Both the position numbers and the translations under genes were made by a program. From Fasciolopsis buskii (taxonomy: Eukaryota; Platyhelminthes; Trematoda; Plagiorchiida; Fasciolidae): 64,000 nt of DNA. Where the stretch lies: positions 144,998 through 208,997 of the forward strand of contig LUCM01005901.1 of NCBI GenBank assembly GCA_008360955.1. Reading direction: 5' to 3'. Shown here piece by piece: positions 1-11,092 of the stretch; position 1 is the stretch's first letter, and every line of letters starts with the position of its first letter. The notes under the pieces were generated by a model. That model saw only the letters and a program-made list of their open reading frames with translations. It was not told the origin of the DNA and searched no databases.

Positions 1-1690
1 TGTGGAAAACTGATACTCTCAATCGATTCCATATTATTTTTTTATTCCTTTCGGTCCGATAAACCTTCCCAGCTTTCCCACTAAAATAAATATCTTCCTC
101 CGTCTTTTTTCCACTACATGTCGATCTCCTATTGGTTCACCGAATCATTTTGCAATCACGCTTCTGCCCAAAATTCATAGCCTTACCAATCACCAACACT
201 TCCGTCAGTGCCGATAACGCGGAATTCTCAAGAGGCAGATTTGTTCGTAAAAAGTCCTGATACTAAATGAGATCACAAGCCAGATGTACTTTTCTTCACT
301 TTCTATTCTGTTGTATCCCAGAATCATACTGCAAGTTTATGTTAATTTTCGCCTTAAACTGTTCTGTTTTAATTCTCGTGACTGTCTGCATTCGCCCTGA
401 TCGTTTCTCATCCCCTGGAAACAAACCACATCGTCGCTGGGACGAATGCGCCTTTAAAAGCGAGGAAGACAATAGTCAAGCGACTGGGAAAATCAGCTGG
501 GAAAGAGCTATCTGAAATAAATTATTTGTTTATACGTAATCTCCTGGAGCAAAAAGACCCTTAGGAAAACTAGAAGTTACTTTAATACTTACATGGGATT
601 TATCTAAAAGCAAATATGCCACTGCGGAAGCTGACAACATACCATTTGACGAAGAAGTCGAGTTACCCACTTTTCCTGCCACCGTAGGTGCCTCTTCATA
701 AGTGTCTTCTTTTTCTTTTTTGACTGCAAAGCTTAAAAAGAACTGCTTCTTTCAGACTCTGAAAACCCTTGTGAACCGGACGGCCTCAGCCTCAGTTCTC
801 AAGGCATGTGAGAACACTCTATTGCCTGTATGCTCTGAACTGCATACTAAATGCTTGTGACAATAAAATTCCCGAATTCTGGTAGACAGTTATCAAAACC
901 CTCATCCCTAAGACTGGTTCCTCGAACTTTCGTTTTATTTCGTGCACTTCGGTTGTTTTAAATGTCGCTGAGAATCTAATTCCTCTACATCTCTACCAAT
1001 CTGTACATCGATCTTCCAGATCCCCTGTTTATGCCATGGTCACTCTAGGGCAAAATATTTTTTGACAATGGACAACAAGAACAAGGCAGTTAAAGTCTGA
1101 TTCCTTGAATAAAGTGAGATTTTCAAATAGGTCCATAGGAGCAAGTTGGTCTAATTCTTCTGCTACTGTTATGTTACCGAGTTTGGTTGGTCTATGCACA
1201 CAGTGAAGCACAAGACACAATTACTCGCAGCGCACGATATCACAGGAGCACACAGCCTGTGGTCTAGTAGGACACGAACACACACACACACAGAGGTTGG
1301 AGACACGAGAGTTCGGGCTCAAGACTCAAGGCCCGTAGTCGCACAACAAATGGGACAGATCTGTTACTCCCTTGAATGAGCAGCCACACGGAACAATAAG
1401 CGGCGCGGAATGCGAACATCTAGCCCAGCCCGCTAGCGGAAGAGAGGAGACGAACACAGAGTACTGCCGCGCGTTTATTGGTGACCCACAAACACAAGTC
1501 AGAATTCAAGTGAGCTCCATCGTTTATATAGTTCTGTTTGGTGGCCTTGGTCGATATGTGGACTAGCCAATCACAGAACGGGCTTTTATGAATCTTTTCG
1601 CGGACATATAAAGATTTTCAACCGCGCAATATTTAAAATAACGTCAATTTCGAAATATTGAGAAATAAACAGGTTATTTCAGAAACTCAA
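1..1690. other. Unassigned non-coding sequence
   Basis: I see no recognisable gene here. Open frames are at most about 80 codons with no family signature. A short (CA)n run lies near 1269-1286. The stretch from about 1190 to 1600 is less AT-rich than its surroundings and could be the end of an old mobile element, but nothing in it identifies a family. Confidence 0.5.
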
Positions 1691-1861
1691 TAGGAGAAAT
1701 GAAATCTGCGGCACCAAAAACCTTAGAATGGTCATCGACCATAACAACTACTCTAATACTTCTAACGCTATTGTATCTTTCCTAATTATTTCCGCAGCTG
1801 GTGACAATTCATTCCCTCTAATGGCACCACTTCCTTTCTTGTCAGTTCTCTCCTTGCAGTT

Positions 1862-1997
1862 ACATGCCAAGAGTTGGCATGTGAACGTTCCCTCAGTCAC
1901 TTGATTGTAAAACTTGCCTTGAGAAAGACTACCCACGGTAGTCGAAACGTTGGCGCATTACATCTACCAACAACGCTGTGTTATTAATATTATATCA
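1862..1997 (+). mobile_element. Dispersed repeat resembling a Penelope-like element terminus, with hammerhead-like core
   Basis: About 100 bases here (1893-1997) reappear in reverse orientation at 45036-45145, so this is a dispersed repeat. It contains a perfect 7-bp hairpin, GACTACC (1927-1933), loop CAC, GGTAGTC (1937-1943), followed directly by GAAACG. Upstream is CTTGAGAAA, an imperfect version of the CUGANGA core. A hairpin followed by GAAAC is the arrangement of stem II in the hammerhead ribozymes known from terminal repeats of Penelope-like elements. A second perfect 9-bp hairpin, ACATGCCAA/TTGGCATGT (1862-1870, 1874-1882), lies just before it. The repeat relationship is seen directly; the PLE assignment is inference because no coding part is attached. 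Confidence 0.45.
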
Positions 1998-4339
1998 CTT
2001 AGCATGCTCCTTCACACATCTGAACTAAAAACAGTTGCATTCTTCTCTAGGTTCCTGAAATTCGTAAAAGCTTACAGCTTGAAAAAGTTCTGTAGTGAAA
2101 CTTCGTAACTATACTGAATCATAAACATTTATTGTATGGCTTTAGTCGCAATAAGAATGTGCCTAATATACCTTTTGCATTAAACACCAAACTGCTCCAG
2201 TTGAACATAACCTCCAACTGAGCATTTAGAATTAGGCTACTAACACAAGATCAGTAGCAGGATTCGAAATACAAAAGCTGACCCGGCGTGCTAATGGATT
2301 TAGGAACGTTAATATTTTTCAGTCCTTCATCTAAATTCGTTTGCTGGTGAGACAACAGCGTTTATCAATGTCAAGTATGCAGTCACACCCAACAGATGAC
2401 CGCCAAAATGGGGAAGCTGACTGGATGCTTGCGGATCTCAATGATTTGGCACTAAATGGAAAAATTATGCGCCATATTGGGACACTCATTCACAAAACGT
2501 GTTCCCCGTCGCGGTAACAATAAACAGTTGTGTAGATCCCGACGGACGAATTTATTGTAGGTAGGTTTTTAATCGAGTACCTCAGGATTACCAGTGGCAC
2601 TTAGGCATTTAAATTGTGGCTTTATTACCATGAGCTCATTTTGCCAAACTTGTTTTTCGATATTTGTAACACTAATTGCTTTGGCCGGCAACTCGAAATG
2701 GAATCGCATTGTGAATTACATTGTATAGTGCACGATTCTTAGCTAGTGGTGAAAAAATATCTGCAGGTTCCATAGTTAAGTGGGTTGTGATAATCAGAAC
2801 TGGAACATTTTCCTCTATTTTAACGAGTAAACTCATAATTAAACCACCTGTTGCATACAAGAGAAACCGCAGCAGTTTTATGCCTACCTCACTGTATCTT
2901 CATACACTGTGAGATGATTTATCAAAAGAAAATAAACAAAGGAACGAAGAATTATTTACCATAGGTTTTGACCATATATTCGGGACCACTTTGCTTCATC
3001 TGTAAAGGTGCATGATACAGTCAATGTCGTTTTTTATATAGACTGTAAAATGGCCACAAAAAACCGAAGCAAAATTGAAGTAAATGAGTACTCTCAGTAC
3101 AAGAGTGATACCGGAGGCCTAACTGTCAAGTTAATGGAAACAAACCTTTCATTCTCCTTGGGGAGATTGTGTTCGTGTTGAGAGCTAGTTTGTCTGTTAG
3201 TATGTCCAAATTGTAGTAGGTTCTCAAGACTAAATCTGTATCTTTATTCAGGTTGAGTACAAACAATGACCTAATCGACTTAGGCCTGGCGAATTAAATT
3301 ACCTTCACGAGCTGAATGCCCGCTGCTTTTAGTAGGTACATCACAATGTGTTAGAGAATTTCGTGATGCGGCCTTGCCTCTGTCCCACTTATGCAGACAG
3401 CTGAGCACTCTTACGTTACTATAGCTCAGGAATCGACCATGTCACATATTCTAATTTTCATCTCCTGATTGCTTTTTGATTCGATCAACCGCAGTCCACG
3501 GATGTGCCCTTTCGTTTATCTATCGGCTGTCTCGTTAATGGAAAATCTCAGTCTTAGAAGGACCATGACTCTGGACATTACTGTTCTCATGTCATTTAAA
3601 TCATAGCCATGGTTTGCCCAGAAATGCTGCCCGCCCATTGGCGATGACTTTGAAATTAAAAATGTAAAAAGTCACTCATTGAATGCATCTTAAATTTTAT
3701 ACTTGATGAATCATCTGGATGCATAAGTTGAGGTAATGTTCCACTGCATATATCTGAACTCAGATCATGTGTCATCAAGATCATTTCGAAGAATGAAAAC
3801 AATGAGCGAGAAAGAGGAAAGCAAAGAAAATCGTGTGCAATGTTTAGCATATAAAGTGGTACTTCCATTTGATCTCCACTTAATAGGCGATCTATCGGTA
3901 TACCTTATTACTCTGTTGGCTTTATGCTAATCGGTTTCCGAAAACGAAATAGAGGGTTGACTTGGGGAGCCTGTCCCGAGCTTTTGACTAAATAATCTAA
4001 CTCACAAGGTAGTAGAAATTTCTAAAGGTCACGTAACCCACTGAGGATTGGTGACTAATAGAACAGTTCATGCACCCATCGGATGAATCGAGACATATTG
4101 AGTGCCCAGTACACACCTTTACCATAGATGCCGATGAACGTACAGCTGAATACTTCTTATGCCTTCCCTGTTGACTAAAAATTGGGGTTCAGCCAACTCC
4201 CTTAGACCGCTAAAGATTAGGCAACCCCGTGGAGAGCGCGGCACACACCTTCGTCCACGCACTTTCGTGGCGACACCAGCAAGGGAAGTCATTGCGCACA
4301 GCTCAGGCTACGTGAGAACCGGCATAGTGGGGAGCAATT
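1998..4339. other. Unassigned non-coding sequence
   Basis: Only short, unrelated open frames on both strands. I recognise no gene, repeat copy or RNA. Confidence 0.5.
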
Positions 4340-4850
4340 CGAGAGACAAAAATGCAACTGGAAAGCTCGAAAAGACACGCAGGAAAGCACAAAGAAAAAC
4401 AACAAAGTTCACCAATAAATGATAAAATAATTTGATCAGAAAAAGCAAAAGCTTCGGAACGATAATAAATGTGAAATTCAGGTTATGCCAAAAAAATAAG
4501 TAACTAAAATAAAAGCAACAAATACAAGTCACCTCGATTGTGGCGCTCATTCAGTCGCACCAATGTTGGTGGTATCCCAATGAACAAACCCTGTTCATGT
4601 ACCATATTTCCCAAAGAGAATTCAAATAACAAAACGGAACGTGACGGTAGTGCACAGAAAAAACTATCCACAAAAGCAAAAAAATTCAAACACAGGCAAA
4701 CGAGCAAAAGAAAAGGAATTCAAAAGCACACGCAAAAAATTAAAACCGCGTAAACAAAAAACGACACAAAAGCCAAAGAAAAAAATTACTGCGCGCACAA
4801 ACAAAACTGTAAAAAAAGCACAGACATAAAAAGACACGCGCAAAATATTA
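4340..4850. repeat. A-rich low-complexity tract
   Basis: For about 500 bases the plus strand is strongly enriched in A, with runs such as CAAAAAACGACACAAAAGCC, and poor in T. This composition keeps Lys/Gln-rich frames open on plus and Phe/Leu-rich frames on minus. I read those as compositional and not as genes. The tract ends about 70 bases before the tRNA-like gene at 4919. Confidence 0.6.
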
Positions 4851-4918
4851 TAGGCACCCACTCGTTCATGTAGATATGTGAACGTTGGGAGGTGTGAGGT
4901 CCCATTCTAACCTAACAT

Positions 4919-4991
4919 GCCCTCGTAGCTCAGTGGTTAGAGCACTGGTCTAGTAAACCAGGGGTCGACAGTTCGATTCTCTCCGAGGGCG
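4919..4991 (+). tRNA. tRNA-Thr(AGU)-like gene, possibly a pseudogene
   Basis: The 73 bases fold as a tRNA. The acceptor stem GCCCTCG pairs fully with CGAGGGC. The D arm is GCTC...GAGC. The anticodon stem CTGGT/ACCAG encloses the 7-base loop CTAGTAA, giving anticodon AGT (threonine, codon ACU). The A box TAGCTCAGTGG is perfect. The T arm GACAG-TTCGATT-CTCTC carries one C:C mismatch in the middle of the stem. No TTTT terminator is seen within about 40 bases downstream. There is no intron and CCA is not encoded. The mismatch and missing terminator leave a real chance that it is a decayed copy or a SINE head. Confidence 0.75.
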
Positions 4992-5227
4992 TGCTCATTC
5001 TCATCGACAATCTCCAATCTGGTTCTCGGTCATCAGCAGATTTCCATTCAACAAATACCTCCAATGATCATTCGTCAGTTCACCTTGTCGTTAGGCGAGG
5101 GGCCGAAACAGCCTCAGTGCAGAAGCATGTGCGAACTTTCGCAGTTTGTCAATCGCGGTCGTCAGAACATGAAATCAACCGTTCGGTTGATCGTTGCATC
5201 AGCATCGGGGGCTGAGGAAACATCTCA

Positions 5228-5378
5228 CAAACGCTCTCCTTGCAACTATCCCTCAATATCCCTCCCGCTCCCACTGAACTCCTCTCCCACACTCCCATAA
5301 ATTCCACTCCATTAACCTCCACTAGCCACAATAACCTTCCCTAACCTCCCCTAAATAACCCTACCCCAGCCCAATAAA
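5228..5378. repeat. C-rich pyrimidine tract with telomere-like words
   Basis: The plus strand is nearly free of G and built from loosely repeated words such as CCTAACCTCCCCTAAATAAC, CCTCCCGCTCCCACT and ACCCTACCCC. Part of it (5241-5282) is duplicated at 5883-5923. The words resemble degenerate complements of the TTAGGG telomere unit used by flatworms, but no exact tandem array is present. Confidence 0.5.
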
Positions 5379-5491
5379 CCATGTGAGATGCATGGAAATC
5401 ATATTAGCACTGCTAATTCATATCACGTCACAGTTCGATGATATTGCCCAATCAATTTAGTGAGTAGACACGGAGTAAGAAGAACGTTCAT

Positions 5492-5666
5492 GAAATAATT
5501 CACCATGTTATATCATCGCTCAACTCACCATGGAAGCACTGTACAGCTGTTTAATCCTTGTTATTATTAATCAGCAGTGTACATCCACCGCGCCCGAACT
5601 GGGACGCGAACCCGAACAAGGACGAACGATTCTTAGTTGAACGCTGTAGCCATTACGCTATCGGGC
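5492..5666 (-). mobile_element. SINE family B, copy 1, tRNA-derived head plus body
   Basis: Read on the minus strand, 5666-5592 is tRNA-like. It starts GCCCGATAGCGTAATGG, whose A box TAGCGTAATGG is perfect. It has a near-perfect B box GGTTCGCGTCC and ends TTCGGGC, which pairs with six of the seven 5' bases. The anticodon arm is degenerate. The body (5591-5492) recurs in the opposite orientation at 58515-58636, ending in both cases at GGTGAATTATTTCA. Internal Pol III boxes, short length and dispersed copies are what is expected of a tRNA-derived SINE. Confidence 0.65.
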
Positions 5667-5851
5667 AGGCTCTGACGCAATTTGTTCAACTTCAACAAAT
5701 GATGACGTTGCACCTATCCGTGACTGATTTGCACGGTTACTATCCGCTAGTTCACAGCCATCGACCCCTACTCATAGATCACTTCTGTGCAGGTAGCCTG
5801 AGTACGACGAAGGCTTTCGATATGACCTACAGAGCTTGATTACTTGATACA

Positions 5852-5923
5852 TTTTAGTAGTAGGAGATTGAATGTCTTCATGACTATCACTCACAATATC
5901 CCTCCCGCTCCCACTAAACTCCC
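5852..5923 (+). repeat. Composite of two dispersed repeat fragments
   Basis: The first 33 bases (TTTTAGTAGTAGGAGATTGA and following) match 58474-58505 almost exactly, where they lie directly beside SINE-B copy 2. The next 40 bases (AATATCCCTCCCGCTCCCAC core) duplicate 5241-5282. Neither fragment is recognised from a named family. Confidence 0.6.
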
Positions 5924-8900
5924 GTACCATTCTCAGTGCCTGCTTTGTCCGTGTCTTCGCAAAGGCGACCGGATGCAAATATTTCAAGGTCAGTTAGCTT
6001 GTTTGCCGTCACCCATGCAAATTTAGGCGCGATTTTTCCAGAAGAACAAGGGTGACTGCTAAACTACTTTCACCTCCGTGGAACGACATACGGGCTTGTA
6101 ATTGAACCGACGCTAAGCCCAGGGACAAGCAAGAAGTCATTCAGCATGCCTTGCCTGTGGAATGATTTAAAATGTGATTTTGTGACACATCCAAAAGGGA
6201 GCAGGGACTGCGTTGGATATGAAGATGAAACAATAAGCCCGTTAGACGGTGGGTGATTGGTTAAAAAAACCGCACAAACCAACCATGACCGGCCAAGGGC
6301 CATTTGATCATTCTTGGTTTATTAGTCGGGCTGGGATTGGACTAGATTCGAGAGGACTGACTGGAGGCGCTAGTTAGCGACAACAATAAGCAAGATTTTA
6401 AAACACTTTGGATAACAATTGCCTTGTACACATACATTTATGAAATCCACATGTTCTTTCACTCCTGCAAACCTGAGATCTTTAAGAGCTCCACAAAGTA
6501 CACCAGGTCCCATTAGAGCAGTATTTTGAAACAGTTTATCTACAAACCATAGCTGGAATATGGGATTAACCTCTCGGTAATTCTACGGCCTTCCAGTCGA
6601 AGTTCCAGGAAAAATAATTCAGGCAGTCCCAAATTCAACATGTAAATGGAACTTCTGAAGGAGACAAACAGAGGGAAAAAATAATAAACCATAAAAGTTG
6701 ATAATGTTATCTCAAACAGCTGTGTGACGTGACTAAAGTATACAGTTTAAAGGGTGATCGGACAAATGATCAAACAGCGGGACAAGGTCAAAGGTCCGTG
6801 AACCAGTCAAATTCGAAGCACTCAGCAGAACGCGTGAATCCAATGAAGTATGAAATATGGGGTCATAGTAGTGTGATAAAAACGAGCAACCGTGTAAATG
6901 ATAAGAAATGGACTGAGATAGGGGTTATGGGGTGCGAATGAGGAGTATAAATGAAGTCAATACGAATAAAGGCAATGTCTTTCCATCTACGCAGATAGTG
7001 GGCGTTAAACTGCTAGTTTTCTAATTGGCATGGGAATTTCCGACGTATACCCAATTTTCAAATGTACATCTCAAATCTGCGCTTACTGTAACGCCCATAT
7101 ATATATGGTGATAGAAATGCGAAGTTTATGGTTTAAGCGATTAACAGAAGCCATGAAGTTTGAAATTATGGATGATATTGCAAGGTCAAGGTATCAAATA
7201 TAGAGTTCAAATAAACCAATAAAATATTTTTTACAGTCCAAGACCATCTAAGAATTCAAATTCAAGTGTAAGAAAAAAACAGTCAACAAAACACAGTAAC
7301 CCAGTCCGAAGTACATTTACGAAGTGATGGTATCATCTGGGCTAAAGACTAAACTATTATGGTCTGAAGGCCAAGCTTTGTAATCGCGGCTTTATGAACG
7401 TAGCCAGCTAGTCCTTCGACCAACGTCAGTTTCCAAAGTACCTGTGAAAAGTTACGTTTAATTTGCAGTGGCTGTGAATACTTTTGAAACAAGAAAGTAC
7501 TCAGCTTTCACCGATTTCTTGGGATGTAAGATAACTAAACCAGCCTGGGGTAATACGAGATCAATGAACAACTGGGCAGTCTGCGGCCTTTGGTCTAGTA
7601 GATGCCAAGCAATGGCCGACCAAACACAACTTCTTCCTCCGAGGCCATGACTCTACACTGATTCAGTTTTACCGCCGTTTTAGGAAGACTTTGCACTGCA
7701 AGATCATAACATTTTACTGTGAACTTAACAGTGATATTTGTCCACGCGATTGTAAACACTAGCAGCTTTGTGAAGAATCGACCCACTCTATCTTTTACAT
7801 ATAATCTACCATTCTTTTACTTTTAGTGGAAGTCACATGATGTGCAAGTACTCTTTACTCAGTTTTGAAGTCAAACCTGAGATAAACGAGAATGGGAGTG
7901 ATAGTAGGAGGCAGCAGTGATCGATAAACTTGTGGTTTTAATCAGTCGCGTTTGACCGGATGACCAATCGAAAGGAGGATATCAATTAAACTGAATGCTT
8001 TCCGACCATAGTTGTTTGTAATCACATAACAGGTGATAGAAACAGCAATTGCGAAGAACTGAAGTTTGATCGATTTTCATAAAGCATGTACAAATTCAAA
8101 TGTAAAATTCGGCAATCTCGGTGAAACTCAAGTCCAGTTGGAAACATTGTCCACTGTTTAGTACATAGTATAGTCCATCGGTTGGACTTCCAGATCAAAT
8201 CCAACAGATTCGGGCAATTGCATTTCCATTATTTTGGCTACTGTCGTCAGTAGCACTGGGACAGAGGACCGAAGTTCTCTGGAAATCGCACCACCAGTTT
8301 CTCGACTGTTGTTGTTCTTTCGGTGGGTTCATATGGTACCAACTAGTTTAATCATTCTTATACTTGCGCACTCCTTCGTTAGGTTGGCATTAGAATCTCA
8401 TGTGAATTATTGGAAGCTTGTATGGATCACTATGGGTTTCATCTAACGGACTAAATCTTTCCGAGGAACCACTGTGATTCCTAATATGAAACCATTATCC
8501 ACGCACGATCTCAAAAATCACCTGAGTTTTTGTGTGTCGTCCCATTTATCGGCAAGAATAAAAGATTACTCCAATTTATCCTCGGAGCTTAAAAGCCTGG
8601 ATAGTATTAGAGCATAAATTCCAATCGGGTTAGAATCCAAGACGTCCAACACAAGAGGGATCCCGAAATTTACAGAGATCGAACGGCAAGGTGTGCGTAC
8701 CGATCCCATCTACCCATCACTTTGCAAAAATATGCCCTCGAAAAGTTAGAATGATGTCATATAAAATGTCGAAATATGGTGAAAACAAGGGCAGAAACGT
8801 CGGTATGATAAACCGAGGAGTGCCCAAGAAATACTCGCTCTAATCCATTAGACTAATGTTGGAAATGAAATATTTTTGCATTCTATCGCAAACATCAGTT

Positions 8901-8984
8901 AATCAACATCATTCTGACGATGAAATAAAAGGCATAGTTTTTATTTTCATCAAGGTCGGCTACTGTTTTTCATTACAAACACAA
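5924..8984. other. Unassigned non-coding sequence
   Basis: No gene or repeat copy recognised over 3 kb. Open frames are 60-77 codons and without family signatures. Confidence 0.5.
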
Positions 8985-11092
8985 ATCCAACAGGAAATTG
9001 ACAATAGAAACTGAGAACTTCGACGAGCAGCAATGTAGACGAGCAGTGGGATGAAATTAAGCAGGCTATCCATTTGGCAGCAGATTTCGCCTGTGGTCCT
9101 AGATCTTGCATTCATCAAAATCACTGGATCTCGCAAGGTTCGCTGGGTCGAATGGAGCAGAAACGCCAGCTGCCTAACTGGAACTAGATGAATAAGATGC
9201 GTCGACAATTGCAGCGTCAGTTGACGATAAGCCCTAAGAATGACCGCGAAAACTGGTGGGTNNNNNNNNNNNNNNNNNNNNNNNNNNNNNNNNNNNNNNN
9301 NNNNNNNNNNNNNNNNNNNNNNNNNNNNNNNNNNNNNNNNNNNNNNNNNNNNNNNNNNNNNNNNNNNNNNNNNNNNNNNNNNNNNNNNNNNNNNNNNNNN
9401 NNNNNNNNNNNNNNNNNNNNNNNNNNNNNNNNNNNNNNNNNNNNNNNNNNNNNNNNNNNNNNNNNNNNNNNNNNNNNNNNNNNNNNNNNNNNNNNNNNNN
9501 NNNNNNNNNNNNNNNNNNNNNNNNNNNNNNNNNNNNNNNNNNNNNNNNNNNNNNNNNNNNNNNNNNNNNNNNNNNNNNNNNNNNNNNNNNNNNNNNNNNN
9601 NNNNNNNNNNNNNNNNNNNNNNNNNNNNNNNNNNNNNNNNNNNNNNNNNNNNNNNNNNNNNNNNNNNNNNNNNNNNNNNNNNNNNNNNNNNNNNNNNNNN
9701 NNNNNNNNNNNNNNNNNNNNNNNNNNNNNNNNNNNNNNNNNNNNNNNNNNNNNNNNNNNNNNNNNNNNNNNNNNNNNNNNNNNNNNNNNNNNNNNNNNNN
9801 NNNNNNNNNNNNNNNNNNNNNNNNNNNNNNNNNNNNNNNNNNNNNNNNNNNNNNNNNNNNNNNNNNNNNNNNNNNNNNNNNNNNNNNNNNNNNNNNNNNN
9901 NNNNNNNNNNNNNNNNNNNNNNNNNNNNNNNNNNNNNNNNNNNNNNNNNNNNNNNNNNNNNNNNNNNNNNNNNNNNNNNNNNNNNNNNNNNNNNNNNNNN
10001 NNNNNNNNNNNNNNNNNNNNNNNNNNNNNNNNNNNNNNNNNNNNNNNNNNNNNNNNNNNNNNNNNNCTAGATTACGCAAACGACGTCGTATGCCTGTTCG
10101 AGTCTGCGGACCATGCACAATGTGCACTAGATAGACTGTCGAGATCGGTTGCTCGGTTTAGCATGTGCTTTGCACCTTCAAAGTGCAGAGTACTGTTACA
10201 GGACTGGACGACAGAAGCGCCGAACTTGACACTGGATGGAGAAGAAATAACGACTGTGGACCGTTTTGCCTAACTTGGTAGCTGCGTGTCTAACGATTGT
10301 AGCTCGGCAGTGGAGGCAAACAAGCGTATATTCAAGGCTCGAGCAGCTTACGCTGGACTGAAGCACTTGTGGCATTGGCCTGATATTTCACTGAAGTTGA
10401 GAGGTGTGCGCAGTTCTGTTGTACGGTTGCGAGACATGGAACATTCGTGTGGGAGATGTTGGTCGGTTACGAGTTTTCGACCATCGATGTCTACGTAGTA
10501 TGGCTAGGATTTGATGGAGTGACCGGGTGAGTAATGTGGAAGTTAGGAATCTAGTACTAGGTGCCGACTCTCAGAATACATTGTCTTAGCGAATTAAACT
10601 TAGTAGATTACGCTGGTTGGGCCACGTATTACGTATGGCGAGCACTCGTCTGCCATGTCGTGCCTTATTTTTTTCCTCCCAAGGAATGGAAGAAGCCATA
10701 CGGAGGTCAACAGACGGCAACGCGGGATGAAAAAATGTACAGCGAACTCAGGTCATTTAGGTGTCATACGCATTCGTGGCTGGGGTCCAAAAGACTCGTC
10801 GACTTGCTGGCTGGAGACACTGAAGGATATGGCAGTGAACCGTGAACAGTGGCGATCGTGCTGTCATTATCTATTGAATCAGTACGATTGAAAACACTTG
10901 CGTTGGTACAGTTCGACTGTATGTTCGTGTGTCAGCCGCAACAGCAACTTACCTTCTCCCGACTGTGTAGGTCCACTCCCTGTTCCCGTTGGATATTCAC
11001 TCTTTTTATATAAACGTGTAACTCTGGGGAAAGGCAGCGGTCAGTGAGGCTTGCCCTGCTGTTTAACGCTGAACGATGATGATGATGATGAT
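8985..11092 (+). mobile_element. LINE family 1, copy 1, decayed endonuclease/reverse transcriptase with assembly gap
   Basis: From about 9020 the translation runs KLRTSTSSNVDEQW..., the linker after the APE-type endonuclease; the first part also occurs in the copy at 38350-34690. It continues into RRQLQRQLTISPKNDRENWW at the edge of the gap. After the gap the reverse transcriptase resumes at motif C, as LDYANDVVCLFESADHAQ (YAND in place of YADD). Then come FAPSKCRVLLQDW, a stop in place of the YLGS tyrosine, and KRIFKARAAYAGLKHLW. The C-terminal tail (10655-10891) ends in ETLKDMAVNREQWRSCC. The 3' UTR ends in a (GAT)n tract at 11075-11092, the kind of simple-repeat tail typical of RTE-like LINEs. 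Several stops and frameshifts make it non-functional. Confidence 0.85.
9262..10066. other. Assembly gap (805 N)
   Basis: A run of 805 undetermined bases falls inside LINE copy 1, where the N-terminal part of the reverse transcriptase is expected. Open frames crossing it have no meaning. Confidence 1.

Noticed and set aside
1190..1620. Possible LTR of a retrovirus-like element, together with 30900-31300 and 58200-58440
   Set aside because: All three are less AT-rich than their surroundings, but I found no matching pair, no TG..CA ends and no gag, protease or integrase sequence.
4159..4861. Lys-rich and Phe-rich frames on both strands
   Set aside because: They follow from the A-rich composition; no start context, splice sites or domain.
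9188..10273. Long open frames (up to 361 codons) on both strands
   Set aside because: They exist only because the 805 undetermined bases contain no stop codons; the readable ends on plus belong to LINE copy 1.
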